The position numbers were made by a program, and so were the translations under genes. The notes beneath the pieces were generated by a model that made no database searches, had not been told where the DNA came from, and saw only the letters and a program-made list of their open reading frames with translations. Source: Candidatus Babelota bacterium (GTDB lineage Bacteria > Babelota > Babeliae > Babelales > JAHIUU01). Taken from it: DNA of 64,000 nucleotides. This document shows, in pieces, positions 1 to 8,483 of the stretch (within the stretch, counting starts at the first letter, position 1; every line of letters starts with the position of its first letter). The stretch covers positions 1 through 64,000 of the forward strand of contig JAHIUU010000007.1 in NCBI GenBank assembly GCA_018817025.1, in the 5' to 3' direction.

Positions 1-156
1 GGGGTAAACGTATTATGGAAAATCAGGAATAAACTTGACGAATTCACCCATTTTTACAATACTTTTAGGCCCCACCAGCACTTGAATTATATGACGCCTA
101 TGCAATACTCTATCCAGATAAGCCAGTTGGAGGGCAAAAAGTCTCATATGTACTGA
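1..156 (+). CDS. 3' end of a DDE transposase (IS481/IS3-like integrase core), cut by window edge
   Basis: Frame 1 is open from the first base to a TGA ending at 156, giving 51 residues. It contains FYNTFRPHQHLNY followed by MTPMQY, the C-terminal hallmark of rve-type (IS481/IS3 family) transposase catalytic domains, in which an RPHQxLxYxTPxxY motif follows the catalytic Glu. The start and the rest of the DDE triad lie outside the window. I see no clear terminal inverted repeat just downstream, so the IS boundary is not placed. The family is recognised with good confidence from the motif; the exact IS family is not decided. Confidence 0.75.
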   Translation, partial: GVNVLWKIRNKLDEFTHFYNTFRPHQHLNYMTPMQYSIQISQLEGKKSHMY

Positions 157-517
157 GCCAGCACAGTGATTTGACTAAATGGACGATGCCTGCTATTATA
201 ATAGTTTCTTGTTTGTTAAATCAGGAAAATCGAGTGTTTGCTTGAGGCGAGTGACGCAAGAAGCTTGTCTGGGGGCTTTCTTTAAGGATTAAGAATCTCA
301 AATAAAGTGATTTATCATGATATCCAGAGGTTTTTGTAGGAAGTATAACTAATAATGTGCTTCCCTTTTTATTTGCTTATTAAAATTGAGCAGGTCGACC
401 TTAAGTGTGAGAGCCAAATTAGCGAGAGCGCTAGTAGGAAAACGCTTGGCGAGGCGGTGTTTAATTTAAATGAGTAAGTGTTTAAGCTTACAAAAACCAA
501 AAGGTTGTATAGTCATT
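157..517. other. Intergenic, no gene seen
   Basis: About 360 bases separate the transposase remnant from the helicase. There is no supported reading frame. The stretch probably holds the right end of the insertion sequence and the helicase promoter, but I could not fix either. An in-frame upstream ATG at 470 exists, but the 16 extra residues it would add do not resemble helicase sequence. Confidence 0.4.
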
Positions 518-1888
518 ATGAGTAAAATAAAATTTGAAGAATTGAATTTATCAAAAGAGCTTTTAAAAGCAGTATCATCTATGGGGTTTGAGGAAATGAC
601 CCCAATTCAGGCGGAAGCTATTCCAGCAATTATTTTAGGTGAGGACATTGTAGGCCAGGCTTCCACAGGAACTGGTAAAACTGCAGCATTCGGTCTTCCT
701 GCAATTGAAAAAATCGATGAAACATTACGAGCCGTTCAGGTAATCGTTTTATGTCCAACAAGAGAACTTGCCATCCAGGTTTCGTCTGAGATGAATAGAT
801 TTCTAAAGTATAAAAAAAATATTTCGGCATTGGCTGTGTACGGTGGTCAACCAATTCAGAGGCAGCTTTTCGGTTTGAGAAGGGGGCCTCAAATTGTTGT
901 TGGGACACCTGGCCGAACACTGGATCACATTAGGCGTGGAAGTTTGGAGCTCGACACCGTGAAGATGGTTGTTTTAGATGAAGCCGATGAGATGCTTGAT
1001 ATGGGATTTCGAGTTGATATTCAGCAGATTTTGAAAAGTACACCAAAGACTAGGCAGACCGTTCTGTTCTCTGCAACGATGTCTCGTGAGATTTTAGAGT
1101 TAACAAAGAAGTTTCAAAAAGATCCAAAAGTAATTAAAGTTTCAGGCAAAAACATCAGTGCCGAGTTGGTTGAGCAGTCTTATTTTGATGTTGAGCCGTC
1201 AAGAAAGACTAAGCTGCTTGCACAGCTGCTTACTGAGCACAACCCAAGACTGTCTATTGTTTTTTGCAATACTCAAAGAAAAGTTGATGATGTTGGTCGT
1301 GATTTGCGCGCTCATGGCTTCTCTTCTGCGGCCATTCATGGTGGCATAAGGCAGGGAAAGCGTGATTCCATTATGCAAAAATTCAGAAGTGAAAGAGTTA
1401 ATGTTTTGGTTGCGACTGACGTTGCTGCTCGCGGTCTCGATGTTTCAAACGTAGAAGTTGTTTTTAATTATGGCATTCCAAGAGAAACCGAATCATATGT
1501 TCACAGAATTGGAAGAACAGGGCGAGCTGGGAGAACAGGTAAGGCAATAAGCTTGGTATCAAGAGGTGAGTTTGGAAAGTTGCGTGACATTATGAGATAT
1601 ACAAAAACTGAGATTGAACGTAAAATGGTCAGCAATCTTCCAGATTTAGAATTTGTTGATACAGGTAGAGAAAAAAGAAGTGAAGAGCCTGATGAGCTTG
1701 TTGGAAGAATCCATAGCCGTATTAAAAAAGTAAAAAGAGGCGAGTTGTCGAGATATTTGCTCATGATGAGCGAACTGGTTGATAATGATCGTTCTTTAGA
1801 AGATGTTTCTGCAGCGCTTCTTAAAATCGTTATTGAAGGTGATGATAGGGACAGAACAAAAAGACCCCCAAGAAGACGCTTTAGATAA
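518..1888 (+). CDS. DEAD-box ATP-dependent RNA helicase
   Basis: Cytoplasmic RNA helicase of the DeaD/CshA/RhlE group, unwinding structured RNA in ribosome assembly or mRNA decay. Counting from the ATG at 518 (456 aa), it has the Q motif FEEMTPIQ (about 24-31), Walker A ASTGTGKT (48-55), PTRELA (80-85), the DEAD box (154-157), SAT (185-187), ARGLD, and the HRIGRTGRAGR motif VI. After the helicase core comes a short linker and a basic Arg-rich tail. An ATG at 470 is in frame, but the residues it adds look non-conserved, so 518 is preferred. Paralogue-level assignment is not possible from sequence alone. Confidence 0.93.
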   Translation: MSKIKFEELNLSKELLKAVSSMGFEEMTPIQAEAIPAIILGEDIVGQASTGTGKTAAFGLPAIEKIDETLRAVQVIVLCPTRELAIQVSSEMNRFLKYKKNISALAVYGGQPIQRQLFGLRRGPQIVVGTPGRTLDHIRRGSLELDTVKMVVLDEADEMLDMGFRVDIQQILKSTPKTRQTVLFSATMSREILELTKKFQKDPKVIKVSGKNISAELVEQSYFDVEPSRKTKLLAQLLTEHNPRLSIVFCNTQRKVDDVGRDLRAHGFSSAAIHGGIRQGKRDSIMQKFRSERVNVLVATDVAARGLDVSNVEVVFNYGIPRETESYVHRIGRTGRAGRTGKAISLVSRGEFGKLRDIMRYTKTEIERKMVSNLPDLEFVDTGREKRSEEPDELVGRIHSRIKKVKRGELSRYLLMMSELVDNDRSLEDVSAALLKIVIEGDDRDRTKRPPRRRFR

Positions 1889-1932
1889 GAGTCGTTTTCT
1901 GTGGTGAAAAGTAAGTGTAGGGGAGTTTTGTC

Positions 1933-3186
1933 ATGGCAAGATCTTTTGTGCTTGTTTTGTCTTTTCTTTTGCCTCAGTCTCATGTTTTTTCATGGTCGTT
2001 CGAAGAAATAAACTCTTGGATTGGTAGCTATAGCGCTAGAAATATTAATTTGACAGAATCTGAGAGGGAGTCTCTTCCGTATATCTTGAAAAAACTTCCT
2101 GCGCTACAAACAAAAATCCCATACATATCGCTTAGTAATGCTCCAACTCCTGTAAAAAAACTCTCACGTTTAGGTGAAAATATTGGGGTAGGAGCATTGT
2201 ACTTTAAGGACGACGGGCTTAATGCTCAACCATTTGGTGGAAACAAGATTAGAAAACTTGAATTCTTGTTTGCCGATGCCATATACAGTGGGGCAAAGTC
2301 TGTTATTACGATCGGTGATGCCGGCTCAAATTGCGTGCTGGCAACGTTAGCACAGGCAAAACGAGTTGGATTTGAAGATGTTTATTGCTTATTGGGACCC
2401 CAATTAAATACGTCATATGTACGACGAAATTTACTTTTAGACCTGTCTTACGGCGGGATTATAAAATATTATGAGTCAGAAGCAACGCAGTCAAAGGCTA
2501 TTGTAAAGCTTAGCGAGACATTGCGTGAAAAGAAGCAGTTTCCCTACATTGTTAGTTGGGGAGCGACCTGTCCTATTGGTTTTCTTGGTTATATGAATGC
2601 CGCGATTGAGTTGAAAGAGCAAATTGCTCGAGGAGAACTACCTGAGCCGGATTATATTTATGTTCCTTTGGGGAGCGCAGGGACTGCCGGAGGACTGATT
2701 TTGGGTGCTCAGTTAGCGGGCTTGAAGTGTAAGGTTATTCCGGTGGCAATAAGTGGTTTGGGTGGGAGCGCTTATTATCGAACTGAGCGGTTGGCCGAGA
2801 GGATAAACGAGGCGATCGATTTTTTTGTCAAGCTTGATCCAACGTTTCCCATTAAGAACGTTTTGCCCTCAGAATTAGAACATAGAGAAAATTTTGCTAA
2901 TTATGTTTACGCTGAAGTTATTGAAGACGTATCAAAAGAATTGCGAAAGCTATTTGATTTTGAGGGTATAAAGCTTGAGGGCACCTATACAGGTAAAGCC
3001 TTGGCTGTAATGCTTTCTGATATAGCAGGTGACGAGAGTTTGCGAAACAAAAACATTTTATTCTGGAACACTTTTTGTTACGGAACGTTTGAAGATGTAA
3101 CGAAAAAAATTTCCTATAAGGATCTACCCAAAGGGCTGCATAAATATTTTGAAGAAGATGTGCAAAAGTATGATGGAGGTCTTTGA
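1933..3186 (+). CDS. PLP-dependent D-cysteine desulfhydrase / ACC deaminase family protein, exported
   Basis: Fold-type II PLP enzyme resembling D-cysteine desulfhydrase and 1-aminocyclopropane-1-carboxylate deaminase. The motif FGGNKIRKLEF holds the probable PLP-binding lysine (Lys105), and a Gly-rich phosphate cradle GSAGTAGG lies further on. At 417 aa it is longer than the usual family length of about 330 because it has an N-terminal hydrophobic segment (about 1-20) that looks like a signal peptide, plus a short spacer. Export of a PLP enzyme is unusual. The start is supported by GGGGAG seven bases before the ATG. The substrate is not determined; D-cysteine or another D-amino acid is an inference. 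Confidence 0.85.
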   Translation: MARSFVLVLSFLLPQSHVFSWSFEEINSWIGSYSARNINLTESERESLPYILKKLPALQTKIPYISLSNAPTPVKKLSRLGENIGVGALYFKDDGLNAQPFGGNKIRKLEFLFADAIYSGAKSVITIGDAGSNCVLATLAQAKRVGFEDVYCLLGPQLNTSYVRRNLLLDLSYGGIIKYYESEATQSKAIVKLSETLREKKQFPYIVSWGATCPIGFLGYMNAAIELKEQIARGELPEPDYIYVPLGSAGTAGGLILGAQLAGLKCKVIPVAISGLGGSAYYRTERLAERINEAIDFFVKLDPTFPIKNVLPSELEHRENFANYVYAEVIEDVSKELRKLFDFEGIKLEGTYTGKALAVMLSDIAGDESLRNKNILFWNTFCYGTFEDVTKKISYKDLPKGLHKYFEEDVQKYDGGL

Positions 3187-3224
3187 GATACTTAGAGTGA
3201 AGAGATTTGTTGTCGTTCATGCGA

Positions 3225-3356
3225 TGGCATGACTGGAGTCCGGGAACGGGCCGACTGCTAAGTTTGAAAGCGTGGCCGAGCCGAAAGGCGAGCCCTGCTG
3301 CCTATAAGAAAAAGATGATTTGGGAATGGCCTGCCGGCTGTAGCCTCGGCGAAAGC
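3225..3356. repeat. GC-rich palindromic spacer beside tRNA-Arg
   Basis: This stretch is much richer in G+C than its surroundings. It contains several short inverted repeats, such as GGCCGAGCC/GGCGAGCC-type pairs and a GCCGGC core. It abuts the CCA end of tRNA-Arg and holds no reading frame. It resembles the small mobile palindromes of intracellular bacteria, but only a genome-wide repeat search could confirm that. Confidence 0.35.
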
Positions 3357-3433
3357 TGGTGCGCCCGGTAGGACTCGAACCTACAACCTACGGATTCGAA
3401 GTCCGGCACTCTATCCAATTGAGCTACGGGCGC
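3357..3433 (-). tRNA. tRNA-Arg(TCG)
   Basis: On the minus strand the acceptor stem GCGCCCG pairs with CGGGCGC. The D arm reads GCTCAATTGGATAGAGT, the anticodon loop CTTCGAA gives anticodon TCG, the T arm holds GGTTCGAGTCC, and the 3' ACCA is encoded. It reads CGA and other CGN arginine codons. Its 3' end, read on the plus strand, begins TGGTGCGCC and is similar in part to the recombinase-end scars elsewhere in the window. Confidence 0.97.
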
Positions 3434-3563
3434 ATTCGATATCTAATTTGTACCAAAAAAACCGTGTTTTGACTAGGAAAAATTCTTTTTCTAGTGCTTT
3501 CTTTAGCGATATAATTTTTTATAAACTTCGTATAGCGGTATCTTGTTATGGCGAAGGTGTTTT

Positions 3564-4775
3564 ATGAAAAAATATGCGTTATTGTTTATAATTGTGGCGG
3601 CAATTTTTTTGGTTGCAAGTGCTGATTGGGCTGAGCAGGCGTTCGAACGATTGACTCTTGAAGAAAAAGTGGGTCAGCTGTTTATGATAGGGGCCGTGTC
3701 TGAGCCTGGAGTTGCCCTCGAAAAAAACGCTCTATGGGGCCACTATTTTGACCAAGAAGAGATTGAAAATCTTATAAAAAATTATTGTATAGGCGGGCTT
3801 GTTTTTTTTCAGGGGATTGCAGAAAAACAGGCTAATCTGACCAATTGGTTTCAGGGGATGAGTAAGCTTCCTCTTTTAATTTGTCAGGACTGTGAGTGGG
3901 GGTTGGGTATGCGCTTAAGAGATGGGCTATGTTTTCCTAAAAATCTTGCTCTGGGCACAGTTTCTGACGAATCGTTAATTTACGATCTTGGAAAGGAAAT
4001 TGGAAGGCAGTGTCAAGCTATTGGTGTGCATGTAAACTTTGCTCCTGTTGTTGATATCAACTCAAATCCGAAGAATCCAATTATTGGTGAGCGTTCATTT
4101 GGGGCTTGTAAAGAAGATGTTGCTCGTAAGGGAGCGCTTTTCGCTGGTGGTCTAAGGGATGCAGGAGTTATTGCCTGTGCAAAACATTTTCCCGGTCATG
4201 GTGATACTGATGTTGATTCTCATCTTGACCTTCCGGTTATTACTCATTCGATTGATAGATTAGAGCAAGAAGAACTTTATCCGTTCAGGGCGTTGATCGA
4301 CTCAGGTGTTGGGTCGATAATGACGGCGCATATGTCGGTTCCTGCACTTGATTCAAGCGGCCGGCCGGCCTCAATTTCGCGTTCTATTGTTACTGATTTA
4401 CTTAGGAATGAGTTGGGTTTTAAAGGACTTATTTTTTCTGATGCAATGAGTATGGGTGGTATCTCGAAGTTATTTAAGCCGGAAGAGGCTGCTTTTAAGG
4501 CTATTTGTGCCGGAAATGATATTCTGTTGTGCCCTCTCGAAGTTGAAAGTTCTATCAACTATATTGTGCGAGCGGTAAAAAGTGGACGAATTGATGGAGA
4601 AGAACTTAATGCGCATGTGCTTAAGATTTTAAAAACAAAAGAAAAGTTGGGTTTGCACAAGAATTGTCTGGTTAAAACGGGTGCTATTTATGAGCAACTG
4701 CATTCACAGTATGCAAAAGATTTGCAAAAGCGTTTATATGAATGTTCAAGCGCTATAACGTCAAGTGTTAATTAG
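3564..4775 (+). CDS. nagZ: Glycoside hydrolase family 3, beta-N-acetylhexosaminidase (NagZ-like), exported
   Basis: Removes N-acetylglucosamine from cell-wall muropeptides in the GH3/NagZ family. From the ATG at 3564 (403 aa) a hydrophobic signal segment spans about 5-18. The family signature [14 protein letters not shown] lies at 207-220, and the nucleophile Asp falls in FSDAMSMGG (Asp293). Only the TIM-barrel domain is present, as in NagZ. The start is chosen because GAAGGTG lies six bases upstream; an in-frame ATG at 3543 lacks such a site. Proteobacterial NagZ is cytoplasmic, so a signal peptide suggests periplasmic action here. It fits with the VanX-like peptidases in this window as wall-recycling or remodelling enzymes. 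Confidence 0.9.
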   Translation: MKKYALLFIIVAAIFLVASADWAEQAFERLTLEEKVGQLFMIGAVSEPGVALEKNALWGHYFDQEEIENLIKNYCIGGLVFFQGIAEKQANLTNWFQGMSKLPLLICQDCEWGLGMRLRDGLCFPKNLALGTVSDESLIYDLGKEIGRQCQAIGVHVNFAPVVDINSNPKNPIIGERSFGACKEDVARKGALFAGGLRDAGVIACAKHFPGHGDTDVDSHLDLPVITHSIDRLEQEELYPFRALIDSGVGSIMTAHMSVPALDSSGRPASISRSIVTDLLRNELGFKGLIFSDAMSMGGISKLFKPEEAAFKAICAGNDILLCPLEVESSINYIVRAVKSGRIDGEELNAHVLKILKTKEKLGLHKNCLVKTGAIYEQLHSQYAKDLQKRLYECSSAITSSVN

Positions 4776-4955
4776 CGTTTTGTCAGTGTTGCCTCATAAG
4801 ATTTTTGATTTGATGAAAGATGCTGGGTTGGGACAGCGCGTCAGATGATGCGAAATTCAATAGTATATGGTTTTTTGGTTGTTCTTATCAGTATAATTAT
4901 ATTTTAGAGATTAAACTAAAAGGTTTGTGTTTTTATGGTAACGGGAGGGGCAATA

Positions 4956-5708
4956 ATGAGAAGAAGACATAGAAGTTTGTTTTTAGCGGCCATTGCTTTT
5001 TTAGGTGTGACGAGTGTGGTTTTTGTGCAAGGTGCGGTTAATACCCGTAACGTTGCAACATATCCCCTGAATGAAGCAGAAAATTTCACAAAAAATTTTA
5101 TTTTCAAGAATTTGTTTCCTAATTTTGCGGAGAATTACTCTCTGCTTCAAGAAAAATGCAGGGTGGCAAGAAATATTTCTCGTATAGACATGCCTGTCAT
5201 TCATATTGGCGATATTGCCGAATTTCAACGGAAACTAGAGAACGGTTTTATTGATATTTTGCCACCTTACTCTGATAAACACGAAAAAGATTCGAAGACA
5301 GGTGAACCAATTTATTTTCCAAAAGATTTGAAGGCCGATGAGAAGGGGCGTCAGTGGCTTGAGATGGGGAAAGCCGATGGTGATATAGATGATGATAAGG
5401 TTTTTGCTCAGATAGAATATATTATGGTGAAAGATCTTTTGCCAGTGCAATCGCAGATTTGGCTTGAGGTTATAAATAATTCAGTTGCTCGCTGGGGAGC
5501 CCCTAAAGAAGGGTCGTCGGGGCTTGAGGCCACGATCATTGTGTCGAAAGAGGGATATATTCTTGACGGGCATCATCGATTTGCAACAGCCCTGCTGGTC
5601 AATCCTAATCTTAAGACTAAGTGCTTGAAAATAAATCTTGATATTAAGACGTTGTTAAAAATGGGGCGCTCTTATGGCAATGCAATAGGTAATAAGCAAA
5701 ATCAGTAA
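4956..5708 (+). CDS. Exported protein with a ParB/sulfiredoxin-like C-terminal motif
   Basis: No specific function is recognised. The 250-aa protein starts with a basic, hydrophobic signal-like segment. A strong GGGAGGGG Shine-Dalgarno sits just before the ATG at 4956, which is why the upstream in-frame ATG at 4935 is rejected. The C-terminal third holds IIVSKEGYILDGHHRFATAL, matching the ParB/Srx-type fold in which DGHHR is the nucleotide- or phosphate-binding loop. Proteins with this motif and a signal peptide are plausibly secreted ATP-binding or phosphotransfer enzymes, but that is inference. It stands alone between NagZ and the arfB pair. Confidence 0.7.
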   Translation: MRRRHRSLFLAAIAFLGVTSVVFVQGAVNTRNVATYPLNEAENFTKNFIFKNLFPNFAENYSLLQEKCRVARNISRIDMPVIHIGDIAEFQRKLENGFIDILPPYSDKHEKDSKTGEPIYFPKDLKADEKGRQWLEMGKADGDIDDDKVFAQIEYIMVKDLLPVQSQIWLEVINNSVARWGAPKEGSSGLEATIIVSKEGYILDGHHRFATALLVNPNLKTKCLKINLDIKTLLKMGRSYGNAIGNKQNQ

Positions 5709-5738
5709 GAGTTCCATTTTAGAGGTGATTAAAATTTA

Positions 5739-6164
5739 TTATTCATCAAGCTTTTTGCTGCGTCCCTTCTTTATCTCTCCACGCCGCTTCTTTTCTTCCA
5801 ACCGTTTTTCTTTTGATTTTTTAGGCACCTTGGTTTTCATACGTTTTTTGGGAACATAAAGAGCTTTTCGAATTATGGTTGCAAGATGTGCGAGCGCATT
5901 CTTTTTGTTTTGCAGCTGAGATTTCGATTCACTATTGTGAATTATGAGATCTCCATCGGTAGTTAAACGTGATTCTAGATTTTTCAAAACCCGTTCTTTA
6001 AGATGCTCGGAAAGAGCTGAAGTTTTTTTTACATTCCAACGAACCGTGACACGAGTTTCCGTTTTGTTTACGTGTTGGCCTCCTGGGCCACCAGATCGAC
6101 TTGTGGTTATCTCTAGCTCTTGATACGGGATTGAGACGCCATTTTTGATGGAAATGTTATTCAT
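5739..6164 (-). CDS. arfB: Alternative ribosome-rescue factor ArfB (peptidyl-tRNA hydrolase)
   Basis: Hydrolyses peptidyl-tRNA on ribosomes stalled at mRNA ends. The 141-aa protein has the catalytic GGQ within SRSGGPGGQHVNK (GGQ at 28-30) and the basic Lys/Arg-rich C-terminal tail that occupies the empty mRNA channel in ArfB/YaeJ. Its length matches the family. The start overlaps the 3' end of the upstream VanX-like gene by eight bases, so the two are probably co-transcribed. The basic tail separates it from true release factors, which are longer. Confidence 0.93.
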   Translation of the reverse strand: MNNISIKNGVSIPYQELEITTSRSGGPGGQHVNKTETRVTVRWNVKKTSALSEHLKERVLKNLESRLTTDGDLIIHNSESKSQLQNKKNALAHLATIIRKALYVPKKRMKTKVPKKSKEKRLEEKKRRGEIKKGRSKKLDE

Positions 6165-6873
6165 ATTTAGACTCTTTGTTTAATGTTTTTTCTATTTCCT
6201 CAAATTCCAACGTAATAACGTGGTAAGCCTTCCAGGTATAATGATCGAAGTGCCACCACTCAGAGGCTAGCGGAATAAACCCATATTTTACCATTATTTG
6301 AGATAAAACTTCTCTGTTTTCTATCGCCTCTTTTGGAATGCCAGCTTTGTGTGCCCGGGATGCTTTTATTGTAGTATCATCAAAGTCTGTTGGCATTAAA
6401 ACTTCATTTCCCAATGTATCAACCAATGTCAGATCGACGGCCGTTCCCCTGGGGTGCTTGGCTCGTTCTGTGGTTGGTTTGGCGAAAAGGTTTGGAAATT
6501 TTTTGTAACCATCAACTTGTATTTGCCATGGGCGATAACCGTCAAAAATTTTTAGACCAAGCCCCATAGGCTCAAGCTTTTTTTGTATTTTGTCGAGCTC
6601 ATAGGCGACATGTTTTCTGAAGTAGCACTTTGCTGATCTATATAAAACTTTTTCTAGAATATTATTAGTGGTTGCGTAGCGAATATCTAAAATGATATTT
6701 GGATTAATTGTTTCTATATCTACAAGATCGAGTACTTCCTGGTTTTCTGTGGTTTTTTCAACGATAAGCTGCTTGTTTTGTAGCTTAAAGAATAATCTTT
6801 CTGTTGATAAAGCTGTATTGAAATAAGAAGTTGCTACTATCAGTGATAAGATAGAAAGAAATAATTTTCGCAT
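6157..6873 (-). CDS. D-alanyl-D-alanine dipeptidase, VanX/DdpX family (M15D), exported
   Basis: Zinc dipeptidase that cleaves D-Ala-D-Ala. It shows HPRGTAVDLTLVD (zinc His and Asp, about 140-147) and EWWHFDHY with the catalytic Glu and third zinc His, both diagnostic for VanX-type M15 peptidases. From the ATG at 6873 the protein is 238 aa and begins with a signal peptide (MRKLFLSILSLIVATSYF). The ORF extends upstream to 6900 without signal-like sequence. A second VanX-like gene lies at 22.9-23.7 kb but lacks a signal. Likely role: periplasmic peptidoglycan-dipeptide turnover or use of host-derived dipeptide, not vancomycin resistance, since no vanHA-type partners are present. Confidence 0.88.
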   Translation of the reverse strand: MRKLFLSILSLIVATSYFNTALSTERLFFKLQNKQLIVEKTTENQEVLDLVDIETINPNIILDIRYATTNNILEKVLYRSAKCYFRKHVAYELDKIQKKLEPMGLGLKIFDGYRPWQIQVDGYKKFPNLFAKPTTERAKHPRGTAVDLTLVDTLGNEVLMPTDFDDTTIKASRAHKAGIPKEAIENREVLSQIMVKYGFIPLASEWWHFDHYTWKAYHVITLEFEEIEKTLNKESKYE

Positions 6874-7136
6874 AGTTTGCCCCCACAAACGAATCTTCAT
6901 CTATTCCTACGCTTCTAATTTTACTTTATCTATGAGCACGGTTTGAAGGTTTTATAGTTTTTACTCCTACTTGGTATCGACATCTTATGTGAGAGGGTTT
7001 ACGTGACGGTGGCGTGCCTGAGTAATTTTTGATGAAGATGTCTCCTAACTTATCCTGTTAAAGGGATTTTGATATGCTTGGAAAAGTGCTGTTTATAAGT
7101 AAGTTGTTCTAGGGTTTTTAAAAAATTGGAGAAACG

Positions 7137-8321
7137 TTGCAGCCTAAAAAAAGCAAAAATAATAATTGGGTTGGTATGAATGTTCTTAGGTTGGGCTTAG
7201 CAAGTTTTCTTAATGATATAAGTAGTGAAATCATTTTGCCAATCATGCCAATGTTTATTCTCTCACTTGGCGGAAGCCCTGTAATAATAGGGTTACTTGC
7301 TGGATCGAGAAATGCTATTGAGAATTTATCAAATATCTTTATAGGTCATTGGTCTGATAAAATTGGATACCGAAAGATCTTCGTTTCATCCGGATATTTC
7401 CTCTCCTCCGGATGTAAATTTTTGCTTTCGCTTGCAAAATGGTGGCCAGCGGCCTTTGTTTTTGCAAGTGTTGAGAGAGTTGGAAAGGGTTTCCGCAAGA
7501 CACCTATTGATACTATTATAGCGGAATCTTCGCGGGGAAAAATTGGTTTAGGGTTCGGGGTTCATCGTGCTTTTGATACATGTGGGGCCGTTATTGGCTC
7601 TTTGGCTTCATTTGTTCTTCTTTCATATTTTCATTTTTCATATCACACAATTATTCTGGTAGCTGCCTTTATCGGTTTTTTTGCCCTATTGCCAATTAGA
7701 TGGGTTGCGGAGGTGTCGCGTATCCCTGTAAAGATCCCACTCTTAAAGAGGATAAAAGCCTTTTCTCCAGAACTTAAAAACTTCTTTTTTATTTCGGGCT
7801 TGTTTTCGTTAGGCTACTTTAGCTACATGTTTTTTCTGATGAAAATACATAGTGTCTTTATTGGAAAGCCATCGATTGTTATGCCTGTTTTTTTATATTT
7901 TATATCGAATGTTTTTTATGCAGCAGGTTCGATCCCGATAGGAATGCTTGGAGACAAAATTGGACGTAGTAGAATGCTAATTTGCGGTTATGTACTTTTC
8001 TCGATCATCTCGATAAGTTTTATAGTTTCCAGGACGATTTCGGTTTTTATTCTATTATTTGTGCTATATGGATTAGTTAGGGCTATTGTTGGGGTTAATC
8101 AGAGAGCATATGTTACTTCTATCGCAAATATTGAAGATAGGGCGGTTGTGCTTGGGGCTCTCCATACAATGACTGGAACAATAATGTTGCTTTCGAATTT
8201 TATTGCGGGAGTTTTATGGCAATATGCCCTGCCAGAAGCAACGTTTATGTTTGGGGCGATTGTAAGTATTCTTGCTGCATTATTATTATTTTTAAAAAAA
8301 GAGTTTTATTTTTTGTCCTGA
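7137..8321 (+). CDS. Major facilitator superfamily transporter
   Basis: Inner-membrane carrier of the MFS_1 family, 394 aa with about twelve hydrophobic segments. Loop 2-3 has GHWSDKIGYRK, the classical MFS motif A (GxLaDrxGrkr), and a second copy GMLGDKIGRSR occurs in loop 8-9. The start is a TTG preceded by GGAGA at short spacing; an internal ATG at residue 14 would remove little. The substrate is unknown. Similarity to drug/sugar-type MFS proteins is generic. It stands alone, with about 230 bases upstream that hold no other gene. Confidence 0.85.
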   Translation: MQPKKSKNNNWVGMNVLRLGLASFLNDISSEIILPIMPMFILSLGGSPVIIGLLAGSRNAIENLSNIFIGHWSDKIGYRKIFVSSGYFLSSGCKFLLSLAKWWPAAFVFASVERVGKGFRKTPIDTIIAESSRGKIGLGFGVHRAFDTCGAVIGSLASFVLLSYFHFSYHTIILVAAFIGFFALLPIRWVAEVSRIPVKIPLLKRIKAFSPELKNFFFISGLFSLGYFSYMFFLMKIHSVFIGKPSIVMPVFLYFISNVFYAAGSIPIGMLGDKIGRSRMLICGYVLFSIISISFIVSRTISVFILLFVLYGLVRAIVGVNQRAYVTSIANIEDRAVVLGALHTMTGTIMLLSNFIAGVLWQYALPEATFMFGAIVSILAALLLFLKKEFYFLS

Positions 8322-8483
8322 TAGCAGCCTGTTTCAAGGTTTCTGGATGGCGCTAAAGCGTGGTTATGAAAGGCGGGGTGTGGGGGGGCGGCTAATGGGG
8401 GTTAAATTGTTGTAGACAGCATTTGAATTTGGGAATAGAGTGCTATTGTTATAGCAGTTATAAAGGTTTTTTTTGAGGATAAA

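Noticed and set aside
7000-7045. GGTGGCGTGCCTGAG followed by GAAGATGTC, resembling a sixth scar
   Set aside because: Lacks the LDDLRTF-coding core; only scattered similarity.
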